Of a DNA stretch of 23,736 nt, positions 1-6,557 are shown piece by piece (positions within the stretch are counted from its first letter, which is position 1; every line of letters begins with the position of its first letter). The notes under the pieces were generated by a model, which worked only from the letters and a program-made list of their open reading frames with translations, was not told the DNA's origin and ran no database searches. The translations under genes were made by a program, and so were the position numbers. Source of the stretch: JASMTM01 sp046483075 (GTDB lineage: Bacteria > Thermotogota > Thermotogae > Petrotogales > Kosmotogaceae); contig JAWODV010000036.1 of the NCBI GenBank assembly GCA_046483075.1, positions 1-23,736 on the forward strand, in the 5' to 3' direction.

Positions 1-192
1 GTTCGAATCAGCAATAGATTCAAGCGGCTTCTCTCCCTCCTCATTTGCCATGCCGTGATAACGGACTTTTCCCAGGGAAAACCTGCTCGCACGGCCCCTG
101 ATTTGGCTCATGGCCTCGATATTCCCATCCGGTTGTGCCGGCAGATGCTCCATGAGCTGGTAACCAGCGGCATCCTTTCGGAGCTTCCCGAT
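1..192 (+). pseudogene. C-terminal remnant of a YihY/BrkB (RNase BN-like) membrane protein
   Basis: Frame 1 reads from the window edge as ...NRFKRLLSLLICHAVITDF, then SQGKPARTAPDLAHGLDIP, then IRLCRQMLHELVTSGILSEL. This resembles the cytoplasmic winged-helix tail that follows the membrane domain in YihY/BrkB-family proteins (an F-x-G, TA-x-E-L-A, I-P-x-R-L, L-V-x-x-G-I-L-S-E pattern). The similarity stops abruptly near base 190 and the frame then runs into sequence that is antisense to the ArsR gene. These bases are about 55% G+C, whereas the next 100 are about 30%. It is therefore a fragment joined to unrelated DNA, either by genomic rearrangement or by an assembly error at the edge. The family call comes from recalled patterns, not a search. 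Confidence 0.5.
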
Positions 193-444
193 CTTTCTAG
201 CAATTTTTATAACATTAATAATTTCATCATCTTGAATACTGAGGTCTTTCCTAATACCATTTCTTGTTTCTTTTACAAGACCAGCATCTACAAGAATTTT
301 GATGTGCCTTGAAAGTGTTGTTTTGTCAATTGGGAAAAGTTCTTCAATTTCACAAGAACATCTAGCTTCTTTTGACAATTCTTCAATAATTTTTATTCTC
401 CATTTACAGGAAAGAGCTTTAAAGATGGTTACTAAATCCATCAT
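1..444 (-). CDS. ArsR-family transcriptional regulator, 3' end fused or run off the window
   Basis: Reading leftward from ATG at 444, the protein starts MMDLVTIFKALSCKW and shows a winged-helix core: a first helix, a C-S-C pair (residues 29-31, the place where arsenic-type ArsR proteins carry C-V-C), a recognition helix with TTLSRHIKILVDAGLV (about 42-57), then a wing. This is an ArsR/SmtB-type repressor, likely metal(loid)- or thiol-responsive. Its ATG overlaps the TGA of the upstream DGC gene (ATGA), implying translational coupling. From about residue 83 onward (base 198 and lower) the reading frame lies antisense to a YihY-like fragment and looks non-native; no stop occurs before the edge. 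The normal C-terminus is probably lost, so a real regulator of about 85-100 residues is expected. Confidence 0.72.
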   Translation of the reverse strand, partial: MMDLVTIFKALSCKWRIKIIEELSKEARCSCEIEELFPIDKTTLSRHIKILVDAGLVKETRNGIRKDLSIQDDEIINVIKIARKIGKLRKDAAGYQLMEHLPAQPDGNIEAMSQIRGRASRFSLGKVRYHGMANEEGEKPLESIADSN

Positions 445-800
445 ATTTCATCATCCATTTCTTTTAAAACTGTATCCATTTCAACTCTAAGTTTTTCAGT
501 TCCTGTTTCATCTTTGATATTTCCATTTTTTTGTATTCCAAGTTCTGTAACATCTATTTCCTCATATTTTTTTATATTAACTCTATTTAAAGCCTTTGAA
601 GCACACTTAGTTGGCCATATATTCAAAGTCACGAGTTTTTCGTTTTTCGTTCCATTCTTTATTATTCCTTCTATACCTAAAGGTAATTCAAAGGTGTATA
701 ATGTCTTATAAATATTTCCATTAACTTTATCTAGAGTTATTTTCCCGGTCATAACACCTGTATTACTGCTTACCTGACAAGGTAATATTCCTATACTCAT
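441..800 (-). CDS. DGC-domain (putative zinc-binding) small protein
   Basis: 119 residues from ATG at 800, chosen because a perfect AAGGAGGT lies 7 bases upstream (forward 808-815); a longer open frame reaches 887 but would start inside the promoter. The N-terminus has GILPCQ with Cys8 and a TGVMTGKITLDKV stretch. The C-terminal half has WPTKCASKAL (Cys66) followed by DVTELGIQKNG. This order (Cys loop, helix, C-x-K/C-A-K-K, T-E-L-G-I-x-K) matches the DGC domain family (PF08859) as I know it, although the hallmark D-G-C triplet reads N-I-W here. The biochemical role of the family is not established. It is often found beside ArsR regulators and metal or thiol genes, and here it is translationally coupled to an ArsR gene. 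Family assignment is moderate. Confidence 0.5.
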   Translation of the reverse strand: MSIGILPCQVSSNTGVMTGKITLDKVNGNIYKTLYTFELPLGIEGIIKNGTKNEKLVTLNIWPTKCASKALNRVNIKKYEEIDVTELGIQKNGNIKDETGTEKLRVEMDTVLKEMDDEI

Positions 801-858
801 TAAAGCTACCTCCTTCAATGCACTTTGTGAAATAATACACTTAACGGAATTTAACTTT

Positions 859-891
859 ATTTTATCACTAGTTGTATAGTTGTGCAACTAT
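859..891 (-). promoter_or_regulatory. Promoter and palindromic operator of the DGC-arsR operon
   Basis: On the minus strand, a -35 TTGCAC (forward 882-887) and -10 TAAAAT (forward 859-864) are separated by 17 bases. The -35 box sits inside an inverted repeat at 876-891 with arms ATAGTTG and CAACTAT around a 2-base centre. The size and placement suit a dimeric winged-helix repressor blocking RNA polymerase; the ArsR encoded downstream is the obvious candidate (inference). Confidence 0.55.
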
Positions 892-892
892 G

Positions 893-1366
893 AAATAACG
901 AAAAAACTAACAAATCTTTTAAAAAGCAAAACACGTTGTACGTAGGTTCAAAAAACCAAAAAATGCAAAACGAGAGCCCAAGAATCCGAGAGAAAGACGT
1001 GAACCGTTGACCGTTTTCAGTGAACCGCCAAATGCTCGTCCATTGTCCATCGAATAGACAATTAGCCGATCGGAGAGAGACGTTTGGAGACACGTCCTTT
1101 GGACGCTCAAGACATTTGTAGTTACTTCGTTCAAAGAGGCTCGAACAGAGCAAATAATTTTAAAGACGAGAAAATCCAAAAAATAGGAATATGCGAGCTA
1201 CAAACCAGCTTGGATTTGCGCTTTGCGGATAAAAACTTGCAATTCACACCCCCAGCTAGGTACAGCTGTCCACCCTCAAGGGTGGATTTTTTAAAAAACT
1301 GTGAATCGATTGGTTCTAATGCCCTCTTGAGATGTAGGAGTACAATAGAGGAGGCAGGTGTGTGAA
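893..1366. repeat. Non-coding mosaic repeat tract, copy 1
   Basis: No convincing gene is present; the short open frames here lack ribosome sites and family resemblance. The tract is visibly richer in G+C than its surroundings. On the complementary strand it contains modules also found at 10620-11285: a run built from TCTCGGATTCT and GGGCTCTCG units (about 960-1000), ATGGACAATGGACG (about 1036-1050), a two-hairpin module (1245-1286), AAGAGGGCATTAGAACC (1312-1328, exact inverted match to 10686-10702), and a CACACACC/GCCT segment (about 1350-1366). The modules occur in a different order in the second tract. Function unknown. Confidence 0.5.
1245..1292 (-). repeat. Two-hairpin repeat module (inverted copy), terminator-like
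   Basis: Contains CAGCT and AGCTG arms (1253-1268) and then TCCACCCT and AGGGTGGA arms around CA (1269-1286), followed on the plus strand by six T residues (1287-1292). The second hairpin plus T run would act as an intrinsic terminator for plus-strand transcripts. The same two-hairpin unit occurs in opposite orientation at 10961-11001 with only a few substitutions, so it is a dispersed repeat rather than a one-off terminator. Confidence 0.6.
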
Positions 1367-1479
1367 TTTAAAACATTATAAATTAAATAATTGATAAATG
1401 ATGGATTTTAAGTTTTGGGTGAATACGAACACGTGAGCCGTAGTTACAGATAAATTGAAGTTCACAATGTAATATTTTT

Positions 1480-1896
1480 TTATTCTATGGCATTTGAAAG
1501 TGCATCTTCGATTGCTTTTAGGATCACTTTGCTGCTGTATGTTGCGGATGTGATAACATCTATTTTAAGTGATTGTGCTTCGACAACTTTTTCTGGTATT
1601 ACTTCTGCAGCTTCTCCTCTTCCGTGGTTATGTTCAATTAATTCTATATCGACAATTTCATGGTTACGCACTGTCACTTCAACTTTAGCTGATACAGGAA
1701 AAGAACTGTATGAACCTGTGTATTTGCCATCAGGAACGGATGAAACATTAATATTCTTTATATCCAGTGCCATGAGTTTTTCAAGATTTGATTCCATTCT
1801 GTTCAATAAGATTACAAAACCCGTTACCGAAACAGCTATGATAACAAGGATGATTATGAGTATTATCTTTGTTCTTTTTTTCAATTTAAACACCAC
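1480..1896 (-). CDS. Membrane-anchored FMN-binding domain protein
   Basis: 138 residues. A lysine-rich N-terminus is followed by one membrane segment (about residues 10-31), then an extracytoplasmic FMN-binding domain (PF04205 type): PDGKYTGSYSSFPVSAKVEV, a V-D-I-E-L-I-E-H-N-H stretch, and the flavinylation-type motif T-S-A-T-Y-S at 116-121, where the family usually has S-G-A-T-x-S/T. In this family FMN is attached to a Ser/Thr of that motif by ApbE, and the domain carries electrons outside the membrane. The start is uncertain: tandem GTG codons at 1896 and 1893 lack a clear ribosome site, and a TTG at 1884 has a weak GGTGG before it. It stands alone and is divergent from the dehydrogenase operon. 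No ApbE or Rnf/Nqr partner lies nearby. Confidence 0.8.
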   Translation of the reverse strand: MVFKLKKRTKIILIIILVIIAVSVTGFVILLNRMESNLEKLMALDIKNINVSSVPDGKYTGSYSSFPVSAKVEVTVRNHEIVDIELIEHNHGRGEAAEVIPEKVVEAQSLKIDVITSATYSSKVILKAIEDALSNAIE

Positions 1897-1931
1897 CGGG
1901 TAAAGAATAAGTGCACCAAAAAATATAATGA

Positions 1932-2021
1932 ATTATAACATGATGGACCACATCTTAGGCTGTAAGTATCCTACAAAACTGATGATATTATTTTCTAATT
2001 TTTGGGAATTCAAGTTATAAT
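1932..2021. promoter_or_regulatory. Divergent -10 boxes between FMN-binding gene and dehydrogenase operon
   Basis: The gap holds a TATAAT on the minus strand (forward 1932-1937) facing the FMN-binding gene and a TATAAT on the plus strand (2016-2021) 54 bases before the dehydrogenase ATG. Neither has a good -35 box at 16-18 bases, so they are only candidate promoters. Confidence 0.3.
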
Positions 2022-2074
2022 CAAGTTAATAAAAGACGGATTTATGTGCCTCTTTTCAATAAGGAGGAGAGAGA

Positions 2075-3073
2075 ATGAAAGCTCTTCAAATAGAAAAACC
2101 AGAACTGGCAAAGATTGTTGAAATAGAAAAACCTGTTATTGAAAATGGAGAAGACGTTATTCTTAGGATTGAAGGATGCGGAATTTGCGGAACAGATATG
2201 CACATTTATAAAGGATTGGAATTTGCTAAATATCCTGTTGTTCCCGGACATGAATTTGTTGGTGAGATTGTAGACCTCGGTGATAAGGCGAGTCAAAAAT
2301 TTAACGTCGGTGATAGAATTGTTGGCGATCCCAATCTATCATGCTATCAATGTGAAAACTGTAGAAAAGGACTAATCAATATGTGCACCGGCGGCATGAT
2401 AAACCAGGGCGTGAATATTAATGGAGCGTTTGCCGAGTATACAAAAGTCAATATGAAGCAGTGCTACCAGATTTCCAAAGAAATACCAGTTTCTATAGCG
2501 GTTCTGGGAGAACCACTATCATGTATTTTACATGCTTTAAGCAAAGTAAAAACTGATGCTGACAAATCAGTTCTAATTATTGGTGGGGGTTCTATCGGTG
2601 TATTAATCTATAAATTGCTTACAGATATTCATGGATTAAGAAATGTGGATATTGTGGAAGTTGATGAAAAAAGAATTAATGCAGCAAAAGAAGCGGGAGT
2701 AGAAAATATTTACAATGCAATTCTGGAGAGATCGAAGTACGATTTTTGTTTTGAAGCCAGTGGATCTTTAGAAGGTTTTGAAAATGGAATAAAATCACTT
2801 AATGTCCTGGGTACTCTGATTCAGTTTGGTGTAGCAGATGAAAATGTCAAACCAGGAGTTCCTCTCTATGAGATATATCGAAAGGAATTAAATATCATAG
2901 GTAGTTTTGTAAATCCTTTTACTATGGGAAAAGCAGTTGAATTACTTGAAAATTATCACGATGTGTTTTGTGGAGTAGTAGGCAAAGCTTTTTCTCTGGA
3001 AGAGGCTAAAAGAGTTCTTGAGGGAAAAATCGATATTAAAAAGTATTTGAAAACTATGGTGAAATTACAATAA
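2075..3073 (+). CDS. Zinc-dependent medium-chain alcohol/polyol dehydrogenase
   Basis: 332 residues, the normal size for the zinc-containing medium-chain dehydrogenases (sorbitol/threonine dehydrogenase branch). Catalytic zinc ligands appear as Cys38 (C-G-I-C-G-T-D), His59-Glu60 (G-H-E) and Glu146 (G-E-P). The structural zinc loop has Cys90, 93, 96 and 104. The Rossmann motif G-G-G-S-I-G is at 170-175, and an acidic EVDEKR after the second strand points to NAD rather than NADP. It should oxidise a sugar alcohol or similar secondary alcohol in the cytoplasm; the substrate cannot be read from sequence. ATG at 2075 follows AAGGAGGAG (2061-2069). An FGGY kinase follows after 59 bases, suggesting oxidation of a polyol to a ketose followed by phosphorylation. 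Confidence 0.88.
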   Translation: MKALQIEKPELAKIVEIEKPVIENGEDVILRIEGCGICGTDMHIYKGLEFAKYPVVPGHEFVGEIVDLGDKASQKFNVGDRIVGDPNLSCYQCENCRKGLINMCTGGMINQGVNINGAFAEYTKVNMKQCYQISKEIPVSIAVLGEPLSCILHALSKVKTDADKSVLIIGGGSIGVLIYKLLTDIHGLRNVDIVEVDEKRINAAKEAGVENIYNAILERSKYDFCFEASGSLEGFENGIKSLNVLGTLIQFGVADENVKPGVPLYEIYRKELNIIGSFVNPFTMGKAVELLENYHDVFCGVVGKAFSLEEAKRVLEGKIDIKKYLKTMVKLQ

Positions 3074-3099
3074 TCGAAGAAATACAGAACCTAGTAAAA

Positions 3100-3117
3100 T
3101 AGGGTCTGTCCCTAATT
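3100..3117 (+). repeat. REP-like hairpin repeat, copy 1 (core GGGTCTGTCCC)
   Basis: TAGGG and CCCTA arms around the loop TCTGT; core at 3102-3112. It lies between the dehydrogenase and kinase genes, just before the kinase ribosome site. It is one of five copies in the window, all in the same orientation. Confidence 0.75.
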
Positions 3118-3132
3118 AAAGGAGCTATTAAT

Positions 3133-4572
3133 ATGTCCTTACATATTGGCATTGATGTGGGCACAACAAATGTAAAAACATGTATATTTGATGAAAAAGG
3201 GGTGCTTTTGGCTACTGTTAGTCATGTTACACCTGTTGACCATACTGAATATGGAGACCTCTTAAACGTAACTACTCTCTGGAAGATTGTAAAAACATCG
3301 ATCAAGAATATTATCGCTAAATGTAAAAGTACCGACTTGAGAAGTATCGGGATAACATCTATGGGAGAGACTATTATACCTGTTGATCGAAATGGTTCAT
3401 TGTGGGATGGGATTATGTGGTATAACCCCGTTACTAAAAAACAATACGAACAGTTACTAAGTAACATTGATGATAAGAGAATTAGGGAACTAACCGGCTT
3501 AACTTCAAGCTGGTTTTTCTCTGCTTCAAAAATCAAGTATATCAAAGAACAATTACCCGATATTTATAAACAGACAGAAGCATTTTTGGATGTTTCAGGT
3601 TTTGTAGCTTATATGCTTACTGGAGAAATGAAAATGGATAGAACGTTTGCTTCAAGAATGATGCTTCTTAATTTACAAACAGGTGAATGGATGGATGAAC
3701 TCATAAAAGCTGCAGATGTTGATCGTAATAAACTGCCAGAATTGATTTGGAATGAAAAACCTGCAGGGTATCTTAAGGATGAACTGGTTGATAAATTTGA
3801 GCTAAGCAATGAAGTTGCTGTGATAACAGCTGGTCAGGATCATATTGCAGCTGCTTATGCTGCGGGAATTGAAAAACAAGAACAGGTATTATGTTCAATA
3901 GGCACATCTGGAGCAGTATTTGCCTGCGCTGATTTTGATACTCTGAAGTCATCGAGATTTATAAATAACCAGTACTTTTCAGCGGGATTTCATATTCTGA
4001 AAGATAAGTATTATTTGCTAGAGGGAACACCAACAGGTGGCTATTGCATCGACTGGTTTTTAAAACAAGTAATGAAAAGAGACTATAACTGGTTAAGCAG
4101 TTTATCATTTAGTGAGAGTAATGTCATTTTCTATCCTCATCTTAGAAATACTCTACATGGTGCGGCGCTTGGTAAGATTATCAACCTTTCTGATAAAGAA
4201 AATGATGAAAGTTTAATGCAAGCAATAATGGAAGGTGTGGCTTTTGAGGTAAAACGATTTATAGACAGACTGGTTTACATTAAAAATGATCAAGGGATGG
4301 AAGAGTTCATCGCTGTTGGTGGAACAACTTTTAACAAGCCTTTTATGAGGATTTTAACTGATGTGCTTGGTAAACCATTAAAAGTACTTGAACAGGCTGA
4401 ATATGCTACAAATCTTGGAGCTGCAATGCTATCAGCGGTTGTGTCAAAAGATATTACTTATGATTATGTAAAGAACAATGTAAGAAGATTTAGAAGAACA
4501 ATTTTTCCTGAAGGAGAACGAAGAAGAAAATATTTTGTTGAAAAATATGAAAGATATGCTGATAGTTATTAA
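3133..4572 (+). CDS. FGGY-family carbohydrate kinase (xylulokinase/gluconokinase type)
   Basis: 479 residues, within the normal FGGY range. Two actin-like ATPase halves are visible: the phosphate-1 loop D-V-G-T-T-N-V-K (8-15), the expected catalytic Asp236 in A-G-Q-D-H, the phosphate-2 loop G-T-S-G-A (257-261), and the adenosine motif A-V-G-G-T-T-F-N-K (about 394-402). It transfers the ATP phosphate to a sugar or ketose hydroxyl in the cytoplasm. The exact sugar is not evident; the partner dehydrogenase argues for a ketose such as xylulose or fructose, but that is inference. GGAG at 3121-3124 precedes ATG by 8 bases. The transcript would also carry REP-like hairpins on both sides of this gene. 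Confidence 0.88.
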   Translation: MSLHIGIDVGTTNVKTCIFDEKGVLLATVSHVTPVDHTEYGDLLNVTTLWKIVKTSIKNIIAKCKSTDLRSIGITSMGETIIPVDRNGSLWDGIMWYNPVTKKQYEQLLSNIDDKRIRELTGLTSSWFFSASKIKYIKEQLPDIYKQTEAFLDVSGFVAYMLTGEMKMDRTFASRMMLLNLQTGEWMDELIKAADVDRNKLPELIWNEKPAGYLKDELVDKFELSNEVAVITAGQDHIAAAYAAGIEKQEQVLCSIGTSGAVFACADFDTLKSSRFINNQYFSAGFHILKDKYYLLEGTPTGGYCIDWFLKQVMKRDYNWLSSLSFSESNVIFYPHLRNTLHGAALGKIINLSDKENDESLMQAIMEGVAFEVKRFIDRLVYIKNDQGMEEFIAVGGTTFNKPFMRILTDVLGKPLKVLEQAEYATNLGAAMLSAVVSKDITYDYVKNNVRRFRRTIFPEGERRRKYFVEKYERYADSY

Positions 4573-4614
4573 TTAACTAAAACCTCGGCTTCTTCGAATG
4601 ATTTCTATCATAAT

Positions 4615-4631
4615 TAGGGTCTGTCCCCAAT
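4615..4631 (+). repeat. REP-like hairpin repeat, copy 2
   Basis: Core GGGTCTGTCCC at 4617-4627, flanked by ATT before and AAT after so that the stem extends past one mismatch. It sits in the spacer between the FGGY kinase and the alpha/beta hydrolase gene. Confidence 0.75.
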
Positions 4632-4669
4632 AAATGTGGAATGCCGTGAGCTGAATAGGAGTGATATAG

Positions 4670-5386
4670 ATGAAAACAGCAGTTTATATTGGTATACCGA
4701 TAATCATTCTTATGGGAATTTTCTACTGGCTTGGAGATGTTTATTCTCCAACAGAAGAAGCTCTGGCATATCTTGAATCAAGTAATTCTGTTAAAGTTTT
4801 AGAAAATGAAGATTGGTTTGAATTCATACCTGAACAAGAAAAAATCACCACTGGCATAATATTTTATCCTGGGGGGAAGGTAAAAGCTGAATCATATGCT
4901 CCCCTCGCTTTTGAACTAGCAGAAAAAGGATACATGGTTTCAATAATAAAAATGCCTTTACATCTTGCTGTTTTAGCCCCCAATAAAGCAAACAAATATA
5001 TCAATAATTATGAAAAGATAAATAATTGGGTGATAATGGGGCATTCTCTTGGTGGGGCAATGGCTGCGACTTTTTCAGAGATCCATCCTGAAAAACTCGA
5101 AGCACTGATCATGTTAGCTGCTTATCCAGCAAACTCCGTTGATTTATCTGATAATGATATTGATGTACTTTCTATTTATGCATCAGAGGACAGGATTGCT
5201 GACAAGGATAAAATACTGGCAGCAAAGGAACGATTACCAGAATCAACAGAATTTGTTGAAATAAAAGGCGGAAATCATTCGTATTTCGGTTCATATGGTT
5301 TGCAAAAAGGTGATGGCGAAACAACAATTACTGAAGAAGAACAAATAAACATGGTTGTTGATCACATAGTTAATTTTCTAAATTAA
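4670..5386 (+). CDS. Membrane-anchored alpha/beta hydrolase
   Basis: 238 residues. An N-terminal hydrophobic segment (about 4-22) acts as signal anchor. The hydrolase fold follows: G-I-I-F-Y-P-G-G-K (62-70), an oxyanion/strand region with KMPLHLAVL, the nucleophile elbow G-H-S-L-G-G with Ser126, the acid Asp174 in S-E-D-R, and His203 in G-G-N-H-S. It resembles the compact PF12695-type hydrolases with the F-Y-P-G-G-K signature. The substrate is unknown; an ester or lipid outside the membrane is plausible. AGGAG at 4657-4661 precedes ATG by 8 bases. It is separated from the kinase by 97 bases and a REP copy, so co-transcription is possible but not certain. Confidence 0.82.
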   Translation: MKTAVYIGIPIIILMGIFYWLGDVYSPTEEALAYLESSNSVKVLENEDWFEFIPEQEKITTGIIFYPGGKVKAESYAPLAFELAEKGYMVSIIKMPLHLAVLAPNKANKYINNYEKINNWVIMGHSLGGAMAATFSEIHPEKLEALIMLAAYPANSVDLSDNDIDVLSIYASEDRIADKDKILAAKERLPESTEFVEIKGGNHSYFGSYGLQKGDGETTITEEEQINMVVDHIVNFLN

Positions 5387-5438
5387 TGATTTCCAGGAGA
5401 AAACGTTTTAAACAGAATGACATGCGGAGGATTGAGAT

Positions 5439-6380
5439 ATGGAGTATTTGAAAAATCGATTGAAAATATTTTTTAGTGAATTTCTTTCTTCTATCTGGGT
5501 TATTGCTTTCTTTGTGGCATATATGGTATTCAAGATTTGGTCTAATATTAGTATGGGTGCTTCAGTGACTACTGCTTTGAGATCGGGAGTGCTGGGGGCC
5601 CTTTTTTATTTGGCTGGCTGTTTTGCCATCTCATTTTTAGCCGTAAAGAATGAAAAAATCAAAGAGAGCAATATTTCAATATCTAATGAAAGAAGTAAAA
5701 CGATCATTTTTATTGTCTTAGCTTATGCAGCGATAGTATTTGCCTTTACATACGATTCTGTGTTGAGAAGAATTAATGAGAATGGTTTTCTTTCATTTAT
5801 TCCAGGCTATGATGTTCTTTTGGCTTTCATTAACGAAAAGATCGCTGTTCCGCTTTCGGAAATGGTCGAACCCTATAGTCACGCATATATTTTTAGTTCA
5901 GCAACAGGTGTTTTATTGTATATAGTGATTCCATTAATATTGTTTTCTCTACTGAATTTTAAGTTGTGGAAAGTATTTAATCTTATGAATACCCGAGCCA
6001 ACTGGGTTTTTGTTGCTGGATATTTGATAATGTTTACAATTAACAGTCCAGAGAGCCCCATTGTTTGGATGCTACTTGCAACACTTATATATCCAGCACT
6101 TGCAGAAGAATTTTTTCACAAAGCTGTTGTTTTGAGATCTGTTAATAGCTTAGCGAAAAAAGTTGGGACCGCGGTAGTTGTTAGTGCATTGATTTTCGCT
6201 TTAATGCATTTCCCTGAAAGATACCTTATCACCTTCGATGGAAACATATTGCAAACATTGTCAGAGATCATGACAGTAGGATTGTTCGGAGTTTTTACTG
6301 GATATGGGTTTGTAAAAACCGGTACTATAATTCCGTGGGTAATAATTCACGCTCTTTCTAACGTAATTAGCATAACCTAA
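5439..6380 (+). CDS. CPBP-family intramembrane metalloprotease
   Basis: 313 residues with about eight hydrophobic segments. The CPBP (Abi/CAAX-protease-like) core is C-terminal: motif 1 E-E-F-F-H-K (Glu223-Glu224; the family usually has E-E-x-x-x-R), motif 2 F-A-L-M-H (His257) and motif 3 H-A-L-S-N (His304, Asn308). The two Glu and the His residues form the expected glutamate/metal active site. Members cleave membrane proteins or prenylated peptides, or take part in immunity to bacteriocins; the substrate here is unknown. The N-terminal 200 residues are an extra multi-pass membrane region. CGGAGG lies 8 bases before ATG, and the gene starts 52 bases after the hydrolase gene, probably in the same transcript. 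Confidence 0.82.
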   Translation: MEYLKNRLKIFFSEFLSSIWVIAFFVAYMVFKIWSNISMGASVTTALRSGVLGALFYLAGCFAISFLAVKNEKIKESNISISNERSKTIIFIVLAYAAIVFAFTYDSVLRRINENGFLSFIPGYDVLLAFINEKIAVPLSEMVEPYSHAYIFSSATGVLLYIVIPLILFSLLNFKLWKVFNLMNTRANWVFVAGYLIMFTINSPESPIVWMLLATLIYPALAEEFFHKAVVLRSVNSLAKKVGTAVVVSALIFALMHFPERYLITFDGNILQTLSEIMTVGLFGVFTGYGFVKTGTIIPWVIIHALSNVISIT

Positions 6381-6557
6381 TACCAAACATTATTGCCAGA
6401 TTAGTATTATTGTAGTTTTAATCCATCATTGTATACATTAAATAAGGTCATAAACATTTTCTGTGGTTGAAAAATGATGCCTATTATAATGTAAATAGCC
6501 TCACAGAACAAAAAAAAAATCAAAGAGAAAATTTAAAATTCCAATATTGATGCGCTC

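Noticed and set aside
55..312. 85-codon plus-strand ORF at the left end
   Set aside because: Only its first part is a YihY-like remnant; after base 190 it is antisense to the ArsR gene and has no family resemblance, so it is not an intact gene.
1084..1365. 93-codon ORF in the first repeat tract
   Set aside because: It is composed of repeat modules, including a perfect hairpin, with no ribosome site; no protein-like pattern.
1487..1903. 138-codon plus-strand ORF
   Set aside because: It is the exact antisense shadow of the FMN-binding protein gene.
6459..6508. Inverted repeat TTCTGTG ... CACAGAA as a terminator after the CPBP gene
   Set aside because: The loop would be about 36 bases and the A run follows on the wrong strand for a terminator of the plus-strand gene.
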